Assembly (NCBI GenBank): GCA_002256345.1
Contig: NKIY01000002.1
Location: 248,001 to 312,000, forward strand
Origin: Bradyrhizobiaceae bacterium PARB1
GTDB lineage: Bacteria; Pseudomonadota; Alphaproteobacteria; Rhizobiales; Xanthobacteraceae
Direction: 5' to 3'
Length of the DNA stretch: 64,000 nt
In this document: positions 56,601 through 63,956 of the stretch, piece by piece
Numbering within the stretch: the first letter of the stretch is position 1
How the letters are laid out: each line of letters begins with the position of its first letter
The notes under the pieces: model-generated
What the model was told of the DNA's origin: nothing
What the model saw: only the letters and a program-made list of their open reading frames with translations
Database searches by the model: none
Position numbers and translations under genes: made by a program

Positions 56601-59600
56601 GCCGCAACCGGGCCCCACGACCGGCGCCGCCATGCTGGCCGTCTCCAATGGCTGGCTCGACGTGCTACCGGCAACATCAAGCGTAACGTCCCAAGCATCG
56701 ATCCTGATCGGCGCCTGCGGGGCCAGCGGGAATTGCGGCGCGCCGACAACATTGTATTCGGACGGCACGATTGCTTTCGCGACCACCAACCGGTTCGAAC
56801 TCGGCAACAATGTCCGTTACGGCACCCGTAATCTGTCCTTCGGCGTCGGTGCGGTCAATATTGGCACTGCCGCAGCTCTGGCAGATGCCAGCGCGGCCGG
56901 CTTGCTGCCATCGGGCCTGATGATCAATCAGGACGTGCTCGACCGGCTGCTGCGCGGCGACACATCGACCGGCGCTCCCGCGCTGGAAAGCCTTGTTCTC
57001 AAGGCCAGCGAGGCGGTCAATGTGTTTGGTACGGTGACGCTCGATACATACGGCGCCGACGGCACCTCGAAGATCGCCAATCTCGTGTTCGGCACGCCGG
57101 CTTTCTACGGTTACGGTACGTCGGCAGATGCGGCCGTGATCCGCACCCAAAACTTTGTCTGGGCCGGTACCACTGGCGCACCAGGATCGCTGATCACCGG
57201 CGGCGCGGGCTCCGGCAACGGCGCGTTCACCATCGATGCCGAACGCATCACCCTCGGCTATGGCCCGAAGACGCAGATCAGCGGTACCGACAGCGTGGCG
57301 CGCTTTGTGCTCGGCTTTGCAGGCGTCACGTTGAGCGCGAGCGATCGCATCACTGCCAATCAGGCCGGCAGCCTTGCGGTGTATCAGAGCCAAGGCGCTT
57401 ACGTGGCGGGCAGCGGCTACAGTTATGCCGGCGGCAATCTAACGCTGGCGACGCCATTGCTGACCGGCGAAGCCGGATCGGTCATCGCCATCAAGGCAGG
57501 CGGATCGCTGGCCGCCGTGGCGTCCAACGGCGCGACGCCGCATCTCTTGTCAAGCGGCGAGGGCCTTGGCGCCGACCTGTCGCTGCAGGGCCAGACTGTT
57601 TCCATCGCGACCACCGTGGCGTTGCCTAGCGGCCGTTTGGCCGTCAGCGCCGATGGCGACATCGTGCTGACCGATACAGCGAGGCTCGATCTCGCCGGCC
57701 GCACCATCGGCATCCTCGGTGCCACCAAATATAGCTGGGGCGGCGATGTGATCCTGGAAAGCCGCGCCGGCAATATCAGGCAGTCGGCAGGATCGACCAT
57801 CGACGTGTCGGCCAAAAACAACAATGCCGGCAGTGTTTCCGCTGCAGCGCTCAGTGCGAGCGCGGGCGTGGTCGATCTGCAGGGCGCCATCATCGGCACC
57901 ACCAGCGGGCAATATGACGCCGGCGGCACCGTGATGCCATATCGCGCAGGCAGCGTCGATCTGCGGGCGCAGAGATTGGGCGATGCCGGCACGCTCACCG
58001 ATCAATTCGCGGCGCTGAATACGCGGCTGAATGCCGGCGGCATTTTCGGTGGCCGCAGCTTCCAGCTCAAGCAGGGTGATCTCGTCATCGGTGACGGCCT
58101 GCGCGCCGGCGAGATTTCGGTGTCGGTCGACAATGGCCATCTGACGGTGACCGGCACGGTGGATGCGAGCGGCGCTGCCGTCGGATCGATCCGGCTCGCC
58201 GCCAAACATGGGCTGACGATTGCCGGCACCGCGCTGCTCGATGCCCATAGCCGCCGACTGCGCGTCGATAGCTACGGCAAGATCATCGACAGCCCGAACC
58301 GCGCCAGCGTCGAACTCAATTCCGGCGACGGTCTGTTGACCCTCGCATCCGGCGCGCGGATCGACCTGCGGCACGGCACCGGCATTCCCGTCGGCAGCGC
58401 CGCGTGGATGAATGACGGCGCCGCGCGCGGCACGCTCGACCTCTATGCGCTGCGCCTGGGCGGCGCCACCGGCGGCGATATCGCCATCGACGCGTCGGGC
58501 GGCATCACCGTCACCGGCGCGCGCTCGATAGCGGTCAATGCCGTGCAGCGTTATGACGACGCGGCCTATGGCACTGATCCCGCGGCCAGCGGCCGGCCCT
58601 ATCAGGAGATCACCCAGGCCTATCTGGATGGCAAGAATGTCGAGAGCGGGCAGTTCATCACTGCGGCGCTCGCCAACACTGCGCTGATGAACGGCAAGCT
58701 CGCCGGTCTGCGCGGCTATGCCGACGCGTTCCATCTGCGCCCGGGCGTGGAGATCGTCAGCGCCACGCCGGATGGCGATCTGGTGGTGAAGGGCGATCTC
58801 GATCTGTCGGCCTATCGCTATGCCGGCGTGAATCCGAACTTCCAGCGCACCGGCGTTTACGGCTCAGGTGAAGTCGGATCGCTGGTGATCCGCGCCGGCG
58901 GCAATCTCGATATCTATGGCAGCATCAATGACGGCTTCGCGCCGCCGCCTGCCACCGCGGATGACGATGGCTGGATCTTGCGGCCGGGCACGCTGTCCTA
59001 TGGCGGCGATGTCATCGTGCCGAACGGCAATGTGGTGCTTGCCGATGGCACGACCTATCCGTCCGGCCGCGCGCTCAACTACAATCTTCCGGTCAAGGCG
59101 ATGACGGTGCCGACCGGTACGCGGCTTCCGGCCGCCGCCGTTCTCGGCGCCGCCATCACGCTGCCGGCCAATACCATTCTCGCCGGTGACGTTCGCGCCG
59201 CCGATGGCACGTTGCTTTATGCGGCGGGCACGCGACTGGCCGGTGCCGTGACGCTGCCGGCCGATACGCGACTTGGCATCGGCTTCGTCGCGCCGACCGG
59301 CCTGTCGCTGCGCGCCATGATATGGCCGAAGGGCGTCGCGCTGCCGGTCACTGCAACGATCGACGGCGATTTGGCGCTGACGATGGGCAGCCTCATACCG
59401 GCCAAGGCGGTACTCAAGCTGCCGAACAATGCCATCGATGTCTCGTTGCGTCCGGTAGATGGCAACGGCCGGCAGGGCACCAACTGGGCCGTGGCATCAA
59501 TGCTGCCAGCCGGCTCGCAGAGCTGGTCGATGCGTCTTGTCGCTGGCGCGGATCTCACGGCGGCTGATACCCGCGCGCTGCGACCGCGCGATGCCAATGG

Positions 59601-62600
59601 CAATCTGACGCTCGCCGATACGCATTTCTCGGTGTTCGACCAGCACCAGATCACGGTCATTCCGGGCACGCCGGCCCAGCCGGGCTACATTTGGTACTGG
59701 TCCGACGAAGGTGCGGGTCTGTTCGGCGAAAATCCGGGCACGGAGATCTCCGCCGACTGGGGACCTGAAAGCCTCTGTTCCGATGCACCGAGCTTCTGCA
59801 ACAAGGTGCAATATCTCTGGAGCGACCTGGCGCCGATCTTCGATCCCTCCTTTGTCCCAGGCAAAGCCGTGCTCGGCGACAATCTCGCTTGGTGTCCAAG
59901 CGACGCCTGTGTTCCGGCTCGCGATCCGATCCCGGGCACGCCCGACCAGACGATCATCGGCGCGGTGATCGACCGCAATCCGGCCAATCCGATCTTCAGC
60001 GTGGTGCGCACCGGCACTGGCGATCTCGATCTGGTGTCCGGCGGCAATCTGGCGATGCGCTCGTCCTATGGTGTCTACACGGCGGGCACGCAGTCGCCCG
60101 GCGTGGCGGCGCTGTATAATCAGAGCCGCACGGCGTCAGGCGGCAGCGTGCTCGGCAGCGGCGGCGCCGATTACGCGCCGCTGGTGAGCGGCACCGGCAA
60201 TCTCTATCAGGCTTGGTATCCGACGCTCGGCGGCAATCTGCTGCTGCGCGCCGGCGGCAATCTCACGGGCGACGCCTGGACCCGCGGCAGCGCTCTCGGT
60301 GCCGAGGGCAATCGCGTCAGCCAGAAGACCAGCACCGATCCGGCCAACTGGCTGTGGCGCCAGGGTGATGTGGCGGGAGCCGACAATGGTGCCGCCTGGT
60401 GGATCAATTTCGGCACCTATGTGGCGGGCGATGCACCGAACGCGGCCAATACGCTCGACAGCATGCCCTATCTGGTCGGCTTCACCGGCTACGGCACGCT
60501 CGGCGGTGGCAATCTGCGGGTCGATGTCGGTGGCAATGCCGGCACCGTCGACGCGCTCAGCCCGGGATCGTGGAGCGGCGGCCTTTTCCCGCGCAGCCAG
60601 GCGCTGACGCTGGCGGTGGCCTCGACGGGGCGGGTCAATGGCGACGGCAGCCTGACGCTGACCGGCGGCGGCGACATGGATGTCCGCATCGGTGGCGCGC
60701 TCAATGCGCTGCGCAGCGCCTATATGATCGGAACTGGCGACAACCAGACACAGAATGTCGGCTTGAATGGCGTGGCCGCCAATCTGCGCGGCCATACAGA
60801 GATTGCAGCCGGCAGCCAGGGCAGCATTCAATTGCGATACGGCCCGTTCGCGTCGCTGCAGGATGCCAAGGAGGTGCGCGCTTACGATGCCTTCACAGCG
60901 ACCGCGTCGCTGGCCGGCGGCGGTCTTATGGTGATGCCGGGTGACGCGACCTTCAGCCTCACCTCGCGCGACGATCTCGTGCTCAGCGGCGTGCGCGATG
61001 GCGGCCGCACGGTCGGGATCGACAGCAATACTTCGCAGACCAATGCCTGGTTCACATTGTGGACCGACCGCACCGCGATCGATCTGTTCGCGGCCGGCGG
61101 CAACCTGACGCCGAGCACGCAACTCGGCCAGATCGGCGGTACCAACTCGCCCGATCCGGACACCGGCCTGACCGGCCTCCGCTTCGTCTATCCTGCCACC
61201 CTGCGCGCGGCGGCACCGTCGGGCAGCATCTATATGGGCGGGTCGGCAGTTCTCACGACCAATCTGGATATCGTCTATTCGCTGATGCTGGCGCCGTCGC
61301 CGTCCGGCGAGTTGGAGCTGCTCGCCGGCCAATCGATCTATGCCGGCAATTACGCGATCAGCCGGTCCGGCGCCGCGCCGTCGGTGCTGGCAACACCACT
61401 CAATCCGGCCACGCCATCGAATCTCAGCCCGGTGAGTTTCGGGCAACAAAACGATCTGTTTGCCTTCGGCTCGAACACGGCATCTGGCCTTTACGACCTC
61501 GCACCGGCACGGCTCTATGCGGCGTCGGGGGATATCGTCGGCTTGCGCACCGGCGAAATCCTGGACACCTTCTTTGCAAGCAATGCGCTGTTCGGTCGCA
61601 CTCTCTATGAGGGCAGCGGGGCGGTGTGGATGAAGGCGGGACGCGACATCGTCAATAGCGGCACCAATGTCGGCGCCTTCAGCTTCCTGTCGCCGAGCTT
61701 CATCGGCGGCCATGCCACTGGCAATCTGTTCGTGCACAATTCGGACACGGATGTTTCCATCGTCTCGGCCGGCCGCGACATCATCTACAGTTCGTTCAAT
61801 GTGGCAGGGCCGGGCACGCTGGCGATCAGCGCCGGCCGCAATATCCTGATGGAAGATCGCGCCAGCATAACCTCGCTCGGCGCCGTCGTGCCGGCCGACC
61901 ACAGGCCGGGCGCCAGTATCAGCCTGCAGGCCGGGATTGGCGCCAGCGGGCCGGACTACGCGGCGCTGGCGGCGCGCTATCTCGATCCTGCCAATCTCGC
62001 AGCCACCGACATTCCGCTTACCGAACAGGCTGGCAAGGTAGTCAAGACATATGAACAGGAGCTCGCGGCTTGGCTGAAGGATCGTTATGGTTTTGACGGC
62101 ACGATCGCCGATGCTCGCGCTTATTTCGGCGGCCTCGCGCAAGAGCAGCGAAACATCTTCCTGCGCGAGGTCTATTTCTCGGAGCTGCGCGCCGGCGGCC
62201 GCGAATACAATGATCCGACCAGCAAGCGTTACCATTCTTATCTGCGCGGCCGCGACGCCATCGCCACGCTGTTCCCGACAGCTAACGGTTCGGGCGATAT
62301 CACGATGTTCGGCGGCGCCGGCGTGCGCTCCAATTTCGGCGGCGCGATCCAGTTGATGGCGCCGGCGGGCCGCGTCGTGATTGGAGTCGAGGGCACGGCA
62401 CCGCCGGCGACGGCGGGTCTGGTCACCCAAGGTAGTGGCGACATCCAGGTTTATGCGAATGGCAGTGTGCTGCTCGGCCTGTCACGGATCATGACCACGT
62501 TCGGTGGTGACATTCTCGCCTGGTCCGCCAATGGCGATATCAACGCGGGCCGGGGCGCCAAGACGACGGTGCTCTACACCCCGCCGAAGCGCGTCACAGA

Positions 62601-63147
62601 CAACTACGGCAATGTCGTGCTGTCACCGCAGGTACCATCCTCGGGCGCCGGCATCGCCACGCTCAACCCGATTCCCGAAGTGCCGGCCGGCAATATCGAC
62701 CTGATCGCGCCGCTCGGCACCATCGATGCAGGCGAGGCGGGCATCCGTGTGTCGGGCAATATCAACCTTGCGGCTTTGCAGGTACTGAACGCTGCGAATA
62801 TTCAGGTGCAAGGTACCTCATCGGGCATCCCAACGGTGCAGGTGCCGAGCATTTCAGCGGCGCTGTCGAGCTCGAATGCAACGGCGGCAACGCAACAGAC
62901 CGCGACGCCGACGCAAAGCGCCAGCGCCCAGCCGTCGGTGATCATCGTCGAAGTGCTTGGCTATGGCGGAGGCGAGCCGCAGAGGCCCGGCCAGCCCGAT
63001 GAAGACGACGCGCAGAAGCGCCGATCCGGTGAGCGGTCGAGCTACGATCCGAATAGCATGTTCCAGGTGGTCGGTGGTGGAGAGCTCAACAACGACCAGA
63101 AAAACAAGCTGACCCAACAAGAACGGGCGGCCATGTCGATTAGGTAG
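50668..63147 (+). CDS. Giant filamentous-haemagglutinin-type exoprotein (TpsA, DUF3739-like)
   Basis: A 4,159-residue predicted secreted protein. ATG 50668 follows AAGGAA; the 61 extra codons open upstream lack a signal. A signal peptide ends near residue 36, then an alanine-rich helical stretch (49-110), then the TPS secretion domain (about 132-250; LNWQSFNVGARTTLTFDQQG, with NRSGIIFGG at 207-215 where NPNGI is usual). The body is a long glycine-rich beta-helix. A helical insert (about residues 3760-3870, EQELAAWLKDRYGFDGTIAD) and a charged C-terminal tail resemble DUF3739-family exoproteins. Only six cysteines are present, in three pairs. It should need a TpsB channel, but none is encoded in the window. 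Adhesion or contact-dependent roles are possible. Confidence 0.85.
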   Translation: MSDQMVIRASRSPVRYGLLAGTSLLAMLVAGDSAFGRALNGGSGGAVSAPNIATDAATQAAARAAAAARQTQDSLARAARAVQEMQNVQAAARAAAARAQVSATAPIAIPNGLGAGGLLPYMPAGWTGADAPTQNVDATGQTQVGIRQTTQQAILNWQSFNVGARTTLTFDQQGGRDWVALNRVTNATAPSQILGNVRADGHVYLINRSGIIFGGNSQVNVGSLIASTADISDTQFANNGIFSTKNGNIDVPSFTAAGGKVVVEAGAAINTHAPTSVTTGGGYVLMIGSEVSNAGSIGTPRGQALLASGDDFILRAGFSTDSAPSSTTRGIEIAPVIQAGSLAGRVANSGLILAQQGDITLAGRIIAQDGALVATTSVNTRGTIHLLNSAADSAGSITLGKSGLTAILPELDSQETALDSQRDALIAASAVANGARAQAASGKFDNLSPLADRQDQSRIEIVTGGTVLFKGGSYTAAQGGQIAVSASKRIFTEDGATLDVSGVRNVALAMASNNIKVNVQGNELRDSPSNRDSAVLKSNDVWIDVRTLTLVPKGTGGYSSDRYYTAGGLLEVGGYLNTTAHGIGEWAAMGGTITLSAPEVIAQKGATFDISGGSLDYAGGWLRSTNLIGSDGRRYSVDQAPGDLTYSGFAGGFSRTHSIQGKTDDRLTETWTSIFDRGRTSLRWEDGYSVGRDAGRLILSAPTGIFEANIVADTITGEMQVQKRASGVTDGYKVTQTTVAQNGTLAIGQYSAFGRVGAYATDIKIGDVASISSGLAANTALAPTRVNTLWLDAGALNAQQLGGIDIATRGSVTIDSALALADGGALALLAPVIDIRADVTARSGSVATGNILVATDTTAGNLVLLKNGGSSVTLRDGATIDVRGRWINADGDVNALRKRAYVNGGSVSLRSTGDVVIERGSSIDVSSGAGILIGGKTLSGKGGDVALLADQPAAGVSSGGRLKLDGSINAYGVAGGGALSIESGPQIIIGNTADDSSGALRLDTALFQSGFASYQIDGHQGLTVAENTKLDVFAPVYRFTADAFASADGETALERWIKPLFLEDLRAGLLTQRAGASLSLQAGQAASTASDMARAGLVIGRGAVVTVDPGQTIDISGVGQITIDGTLNAWGGKIQVGAIAPTLNAVAVYTPGDGRSIWIGEHAVLDVAGRAYTAVDARGRRYGKVQGGGSIIIGGELDTATGVATAPNLFVVVRDGAMLDASGTAATLDLLNGGTTNVASSGGAISFASADGFDLGGTWLARAGGAGAAGGTLSVALEAPVYPDTIATRYLKSRDLTVTQMRTTSALAANATPESAAASLVYGRAAISAAQATGGGFNNLNLLSHGIIAFDGDVSLAMPQTLQLFATSYALADAARNDIRVALAAPYLRLAGITQHATGDGRIVPANYLVRASTRTSAAQFTATADLLDIQRNVLFGTSTSNVKFSVDRRGFGDVSLISNGDLRFLAGGASLVNAPGNVLLAARQIYPTIGASATVRAGWTIDSTYQNTDPNFALTVASTGTAPDAQPYSAFGSLSLIAGTINQGGTIRAPLGYITLGDDYGTRTVNLLPGSITSTSSNGLMLPYGGTVDGIDWLRNDSKITLQGVAIQARGVFLNAPRVDVQQGAVIDLSGGGELTGAGFVSGRGGSINVLRYPLVAANPSYKASASGNTVYAIVPGYGSNYAPAGTETGFADPLIGRQITLDGTVPGLPAGTYTLLPANYALQPGAFRIEVAAKADPRGAVGSAALANGSYLASGQLGFASGQVRDSLARQVIVTPGKAVRTLSQYNEMSYSQYVVADAARLGVPRAMLPADGKSLTLSIRTGAGTDALRFDGDIDFSAASGGFAGSASLYSSFGTEFEILPTGAAATAGFAGVSLYADDLNALAASRLVIGAIPTVKYGQQGRYFTFVDSTLKSSRSITLREGAVLRAAEVILVSGWQDLGTGATGAITIEAGAGINTLGMGATPFDSRDGYIYTPQPGPTTGAAMLAVSNGWLDVLPATSSVTSQASILIGACGASGNCGAPTTLYSDGTIAFATTNRFELGNNVRYGTRNLSFGVGAVNIGTAAALADASAAGLLPSGLMINQDVLDRLLRGDTSTGAPALESLVLKASEAVNVFGTVTLDTYGADGTSKIANLVFGTPAFYGYGTSADAAVIRTQNFVWAGTTGAPGSLITGGAGSGNGAFTIDAERITLGYGPKTQISGTDSVARFVLGFAGVTLSASDRITANQAGSLAVYQSQGAYVAGSGYSYAGGNLTLATPLLTGEAGSVIAIKAGGSLAAVASNGATPHLLSSGEGLGADLSLQGQTVSIATTVALPSGRLAVSADGDIVLTDTARLDLAGRTIGILGATKYSWGGDVILESRAGNIRQSAGSTIDVSAKNNNAGSVSAAALSASAGVVDLQGAIIGTTSGQYDAGGTVMPYRAGSVDLRAQRLGDAGTLTDQFAALNTRLNAGGIFGGRSFQLKQGDLVIGDGLRAGEISVSVDNGHLTVTGTVDASGAAVGSIRLAAKHGLTIAGTALLDAHSRRLRVDSYGKIIDSPNRASVELNSGDGLLTLASGARIDLRHGTGIPVGSAAWMNDGAARGTLDLYALRLGGATGGDIAIDASGGITVTGARSIAVNAVQRYDDAAYGTDPAASGRPYQEITQAYLDGKNVESGQFITAALANTALMNGKLAGLRGYADAFHLRPGVEIVSATPDGDLVVKGDLDLSAYRYAGVNPNFQRTGVYGSGEVGSLVIRAGGNLDIYGSINDGFAPPPATADDDGWILRPGTLSYGGDVIVPNGNVVLADGTTYPSGRALNYNLPVKAMTVPTGTRLPAAAVLGAAITLPANTILAGDVRAADGTLLYAAGTRLAGAVTLPADTRLGIGFVAPTGLSLRAMIWPKGVALPVTATIDGDLALTMGSLIPAKAVLKLPNNAIDVSLRPVDGNGRQGTNWAVASMLPAGSQSWSMRLVAGADLTAADTRALRPRDANGNLTLADTHFSVFDQHQITVIPGTPAQPGYIWYWSDEGAGLFGENPGTEISADWGPESLCSDAPSFCNKVQYLWSDLAPIFDPSFVPGKAVLGDNLAWCPSDACVPARDPIPGTPDQTIIGAVIDRNPANPIFSVVRTGTGDLDLVSGGNLAMRSSYGVYTAGTQSPGVAALYNQSRTASGGSVLGSGGADYAPLVSGTGNLYQAWYPTLGGNLLLRAGGNLTGDAWTRGSALGAEGNRVSQKTSTDPANWLWRQGDVAGADNGAAWWINFGTYVAGDAPNAANTLDSMPYLVGFTGYGTLGGGNLRVDVGGNAGTVDALSPGSWSGGLFPRSQALTLAVASTGRVNGDGSLTLTGGGDMDVRIGGALNALRSAYMIGTGDNQTQNVGLNGVAANLRGHTEIAAGSQGSIQLRYGPFASLQDAKEVRAYDAFTATASLAGGGLMVMPGDATFSLTSRDDLVLSGVRDGGRTVGIDSNTSQTNAWFTLWTDRTAIDLFAAGGNLTPSTQLGQIGGTNSPDPDTGLTGLRFVYPATLRAAAPSGSIYMGGSAVLTTNLDIVYSLMLAPSPSGELELLAGQSIYAGNYAISRSGAAPSVLATPLNPATPSNLSPVSFGQQNDLFAFGSNTASGLYDLAPARLYAASGDIVGLRTGEILDTFFASNALFGRTLYEGSGAVWMKAGRDIVNSGTNVGAFSFLSPSFIGGHATGNLFVHNSDTDVSIVSAGRDIIYSSFNVAGPGTLAISAGRNILMEDRASITSLGAVVPADHRPGASISLQAGIGASGPDYAALAARYLDPANLAATDIPLTEQAGKVVKTYEQELAAWLKDRYGFDGTIADARAYFGGLAQEQRNIFLREVYFSELRAGGREYNDPTSKRYHSYLRGRDAIATLFPTANGSGDITMFGGAGVRSNFGGAIQLMAPAGRVVIGVEGTAPPATAGLVTQGSGDIQVYANGSVLLGLSRIMTTFGGDILAWSANGDINAGRGAKTTVLYTPPKRVTDNYGNVVLSPQVPSSGAGIATLNPIPEVPAGNIDLIAPLGTIDAGEAGIRVSGNINLAALQVLNAANIQVQGTSSGIPTVQVPSISAALSSSNATAATQQTATPTQSASAQPSVIIVEVLGYGGGEPQRPGQPDEDDAQKRRSGERSSYDPNSMFQVVGGGELNNDQKNKLTQQERAAMSIR

Positions 63148-63297
63148 TAACCGCGCGTGGGGCTTCAGACTTAAGCTCTGGTACTGACGAGATTGATGGT
63201 ACTGCGACGGCCGTGGACTGCCGTGACCGCCTGATGCCCGGTCATTGCGCAAAGCGGTCGTTCTAGATTAGTTGGTCGGGTCGGCTAACCGTAAAAC
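63148..63297. other. Gap after the exoprotein gene
   Basis: 150 bases without a gene. It contains a diverged copy of the dispersed palindromic repeat at 63224-63261. No TpsB gene and no clear terminator. Confidence 0.5.
63224..63261. repeat. Dispersed palindromic repeat, copy 4 (diverged)
   Basis: TGACCGC (63224-63230) and GCGGTCG (63254-63260), with GCGCAAAGCGGTCG identical to part of copy 1. The loop is longer than in the other copies. Confidence 0.45.
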
Positions 63298-63484
63298 TCA
63301 CGCGTATGCGGTTGCTACGGCATCTGAATGACTCACGGCAATGATGGCGGTGTTCGGCAATTTTGCACGAGCCAAACGATGCATTGAGACCTCAAGTGCC
63401 CTTGCGATGGATAGGCGCTGTTTCTCTCCCTCGGACAGTCGCACATCTCAATGGATCACCTGATCGAGTTCCGGAATAAGCGTA
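63298..63484 (-). pseudogene. 3' fragment of an ABC-transporter ATPase gene
   Basis: On the minus strand, IPELDQVIH, a stop where tryptophan is expected, then DVRLSEGEKQRLSIARALE carries the ABC signature. The frame continues with MHRLARAKLPNTAIIAVSHS, which matches the part around the switch histidine, and stops. The Walker B and D-loop residues between them (about 20) are missing. It therefore has an internal deletion and a nonsense codon. It resembles the end of SbmA/BacA-like ABC proteins (COG4178). It continues directly, in the same frame, from the integrase fragment. Confidence 0.6.
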
Positions 63485-63603
63485 TCGATACCGAAGCCGG
63501 GGACTAGGGCGTCCATAATTTGGTAACGCTGTCCTGGCGGAGCAGGTTTCAGGCGTGCAACCTTGGTTGGGGTCAGGTTCACACAATGGTTAGTCTTTGG
63601 CAT
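63485..63603 (-). pseudogene. 5' fragment of a tyrosine-integrase gene
   Basis: The frame starts at ATG 63603 with MPKTNHCVNLTPTKVARLKP and APPGQRYQIMDALVPGFGI. This is the start of the DUF4102 arm-binding domain of island-type tyrosine recombinases. The similarity ends after about 38 residues and runs into the ABC-transporter fragment. The catalytic domain is lost, so the island cannot excise by itself. Its start lies 163 bases inside the right attachment repeat, the usual place for such an integrase. Confidence 0.7.
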
Positions 63604-63606
63604 TTG

Positions 63607-63635
63607 GGGCCTCTTTAGGGCCACATTAGGGCCAC
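63607..63635 (+). repeat. Right set of GGGCCAC repeats (possible integrase arm sites)
   Basis: GGGCCTC at 63607, GGGCCAC at 63618 and 63629, an 11-base period, upstream of the integrase fragment. Similar repeats occur inside the left attachment site at 19977 and 19989. Confidence 0.45.
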
Positions 63636-63765
63636 AAAAACGAGTAATGCGAAGTGGCCGAATAAGACCGCATGATGCGCGCCGTTCCGCTAAGGTCCAG
63701 AATTGGTTAGCATTTTGGCTCAATGCAACGCTTTAATATTGAAAGAAACGCTGTGACAGCCAGCG

Positions 63766-63811
63766 GTTGATCGATGGTCGCTAGTTCGAATCCAGCCCGG
63801 GGATCCATTCA
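63766..63811 (+). repeat. Probable attR: diverged copy of tRNA-Asn 3' end
   Basis: It matches 19874-19920 with three substitutions and a one-base deletion. The T-arm core TTCGAATCCAGCCCGGGGA is intact. The 5' half of the tRNA is absent, so it is not a gene. It marks the right border of the island; core sequence resumes after it. Confidence 0.75.
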
Positions 63812-63956
63812 TCTTTTTCCTGACATCGATGCTTCCTGGACCGCTCGCGAGCCAACGCTTGCGCGCGATCTGTGCTTTCCCGCACCTTGCCCGCGGCATC
63901 GCGTTGCCGTAATTCGTCAGTTTCGAGACCTTCCAGACTCACGCCAAGGGATTGCC

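Noticed and set aside
60136-62430. A 764-codon minus-strand frame inside the giant exoprotein gene
   Set aside because: It is a compositional shadow: the plus-strand frame has a consistent beta-helix repeat, while the antisense product is an Arg/Ala-rich text with no family features.
50668-63147. CRISPR array or tandem DNA repeat within the exoprotein gene
   Set aside because: Repetition is at protein level (glycine-rich beta-helix turns) and irregular in DNA. No regularly spaced identical repeats with unique spacers were found.
63766-63811. A second tRNA-Asn gene at the right island end
   Set aside because: Only the anticodon-stem end, T arm and acceptor 3' strand are present, with a one-base deletion. 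The D arm and 5' acceptor strand are missing, so it is an attachment remnant.
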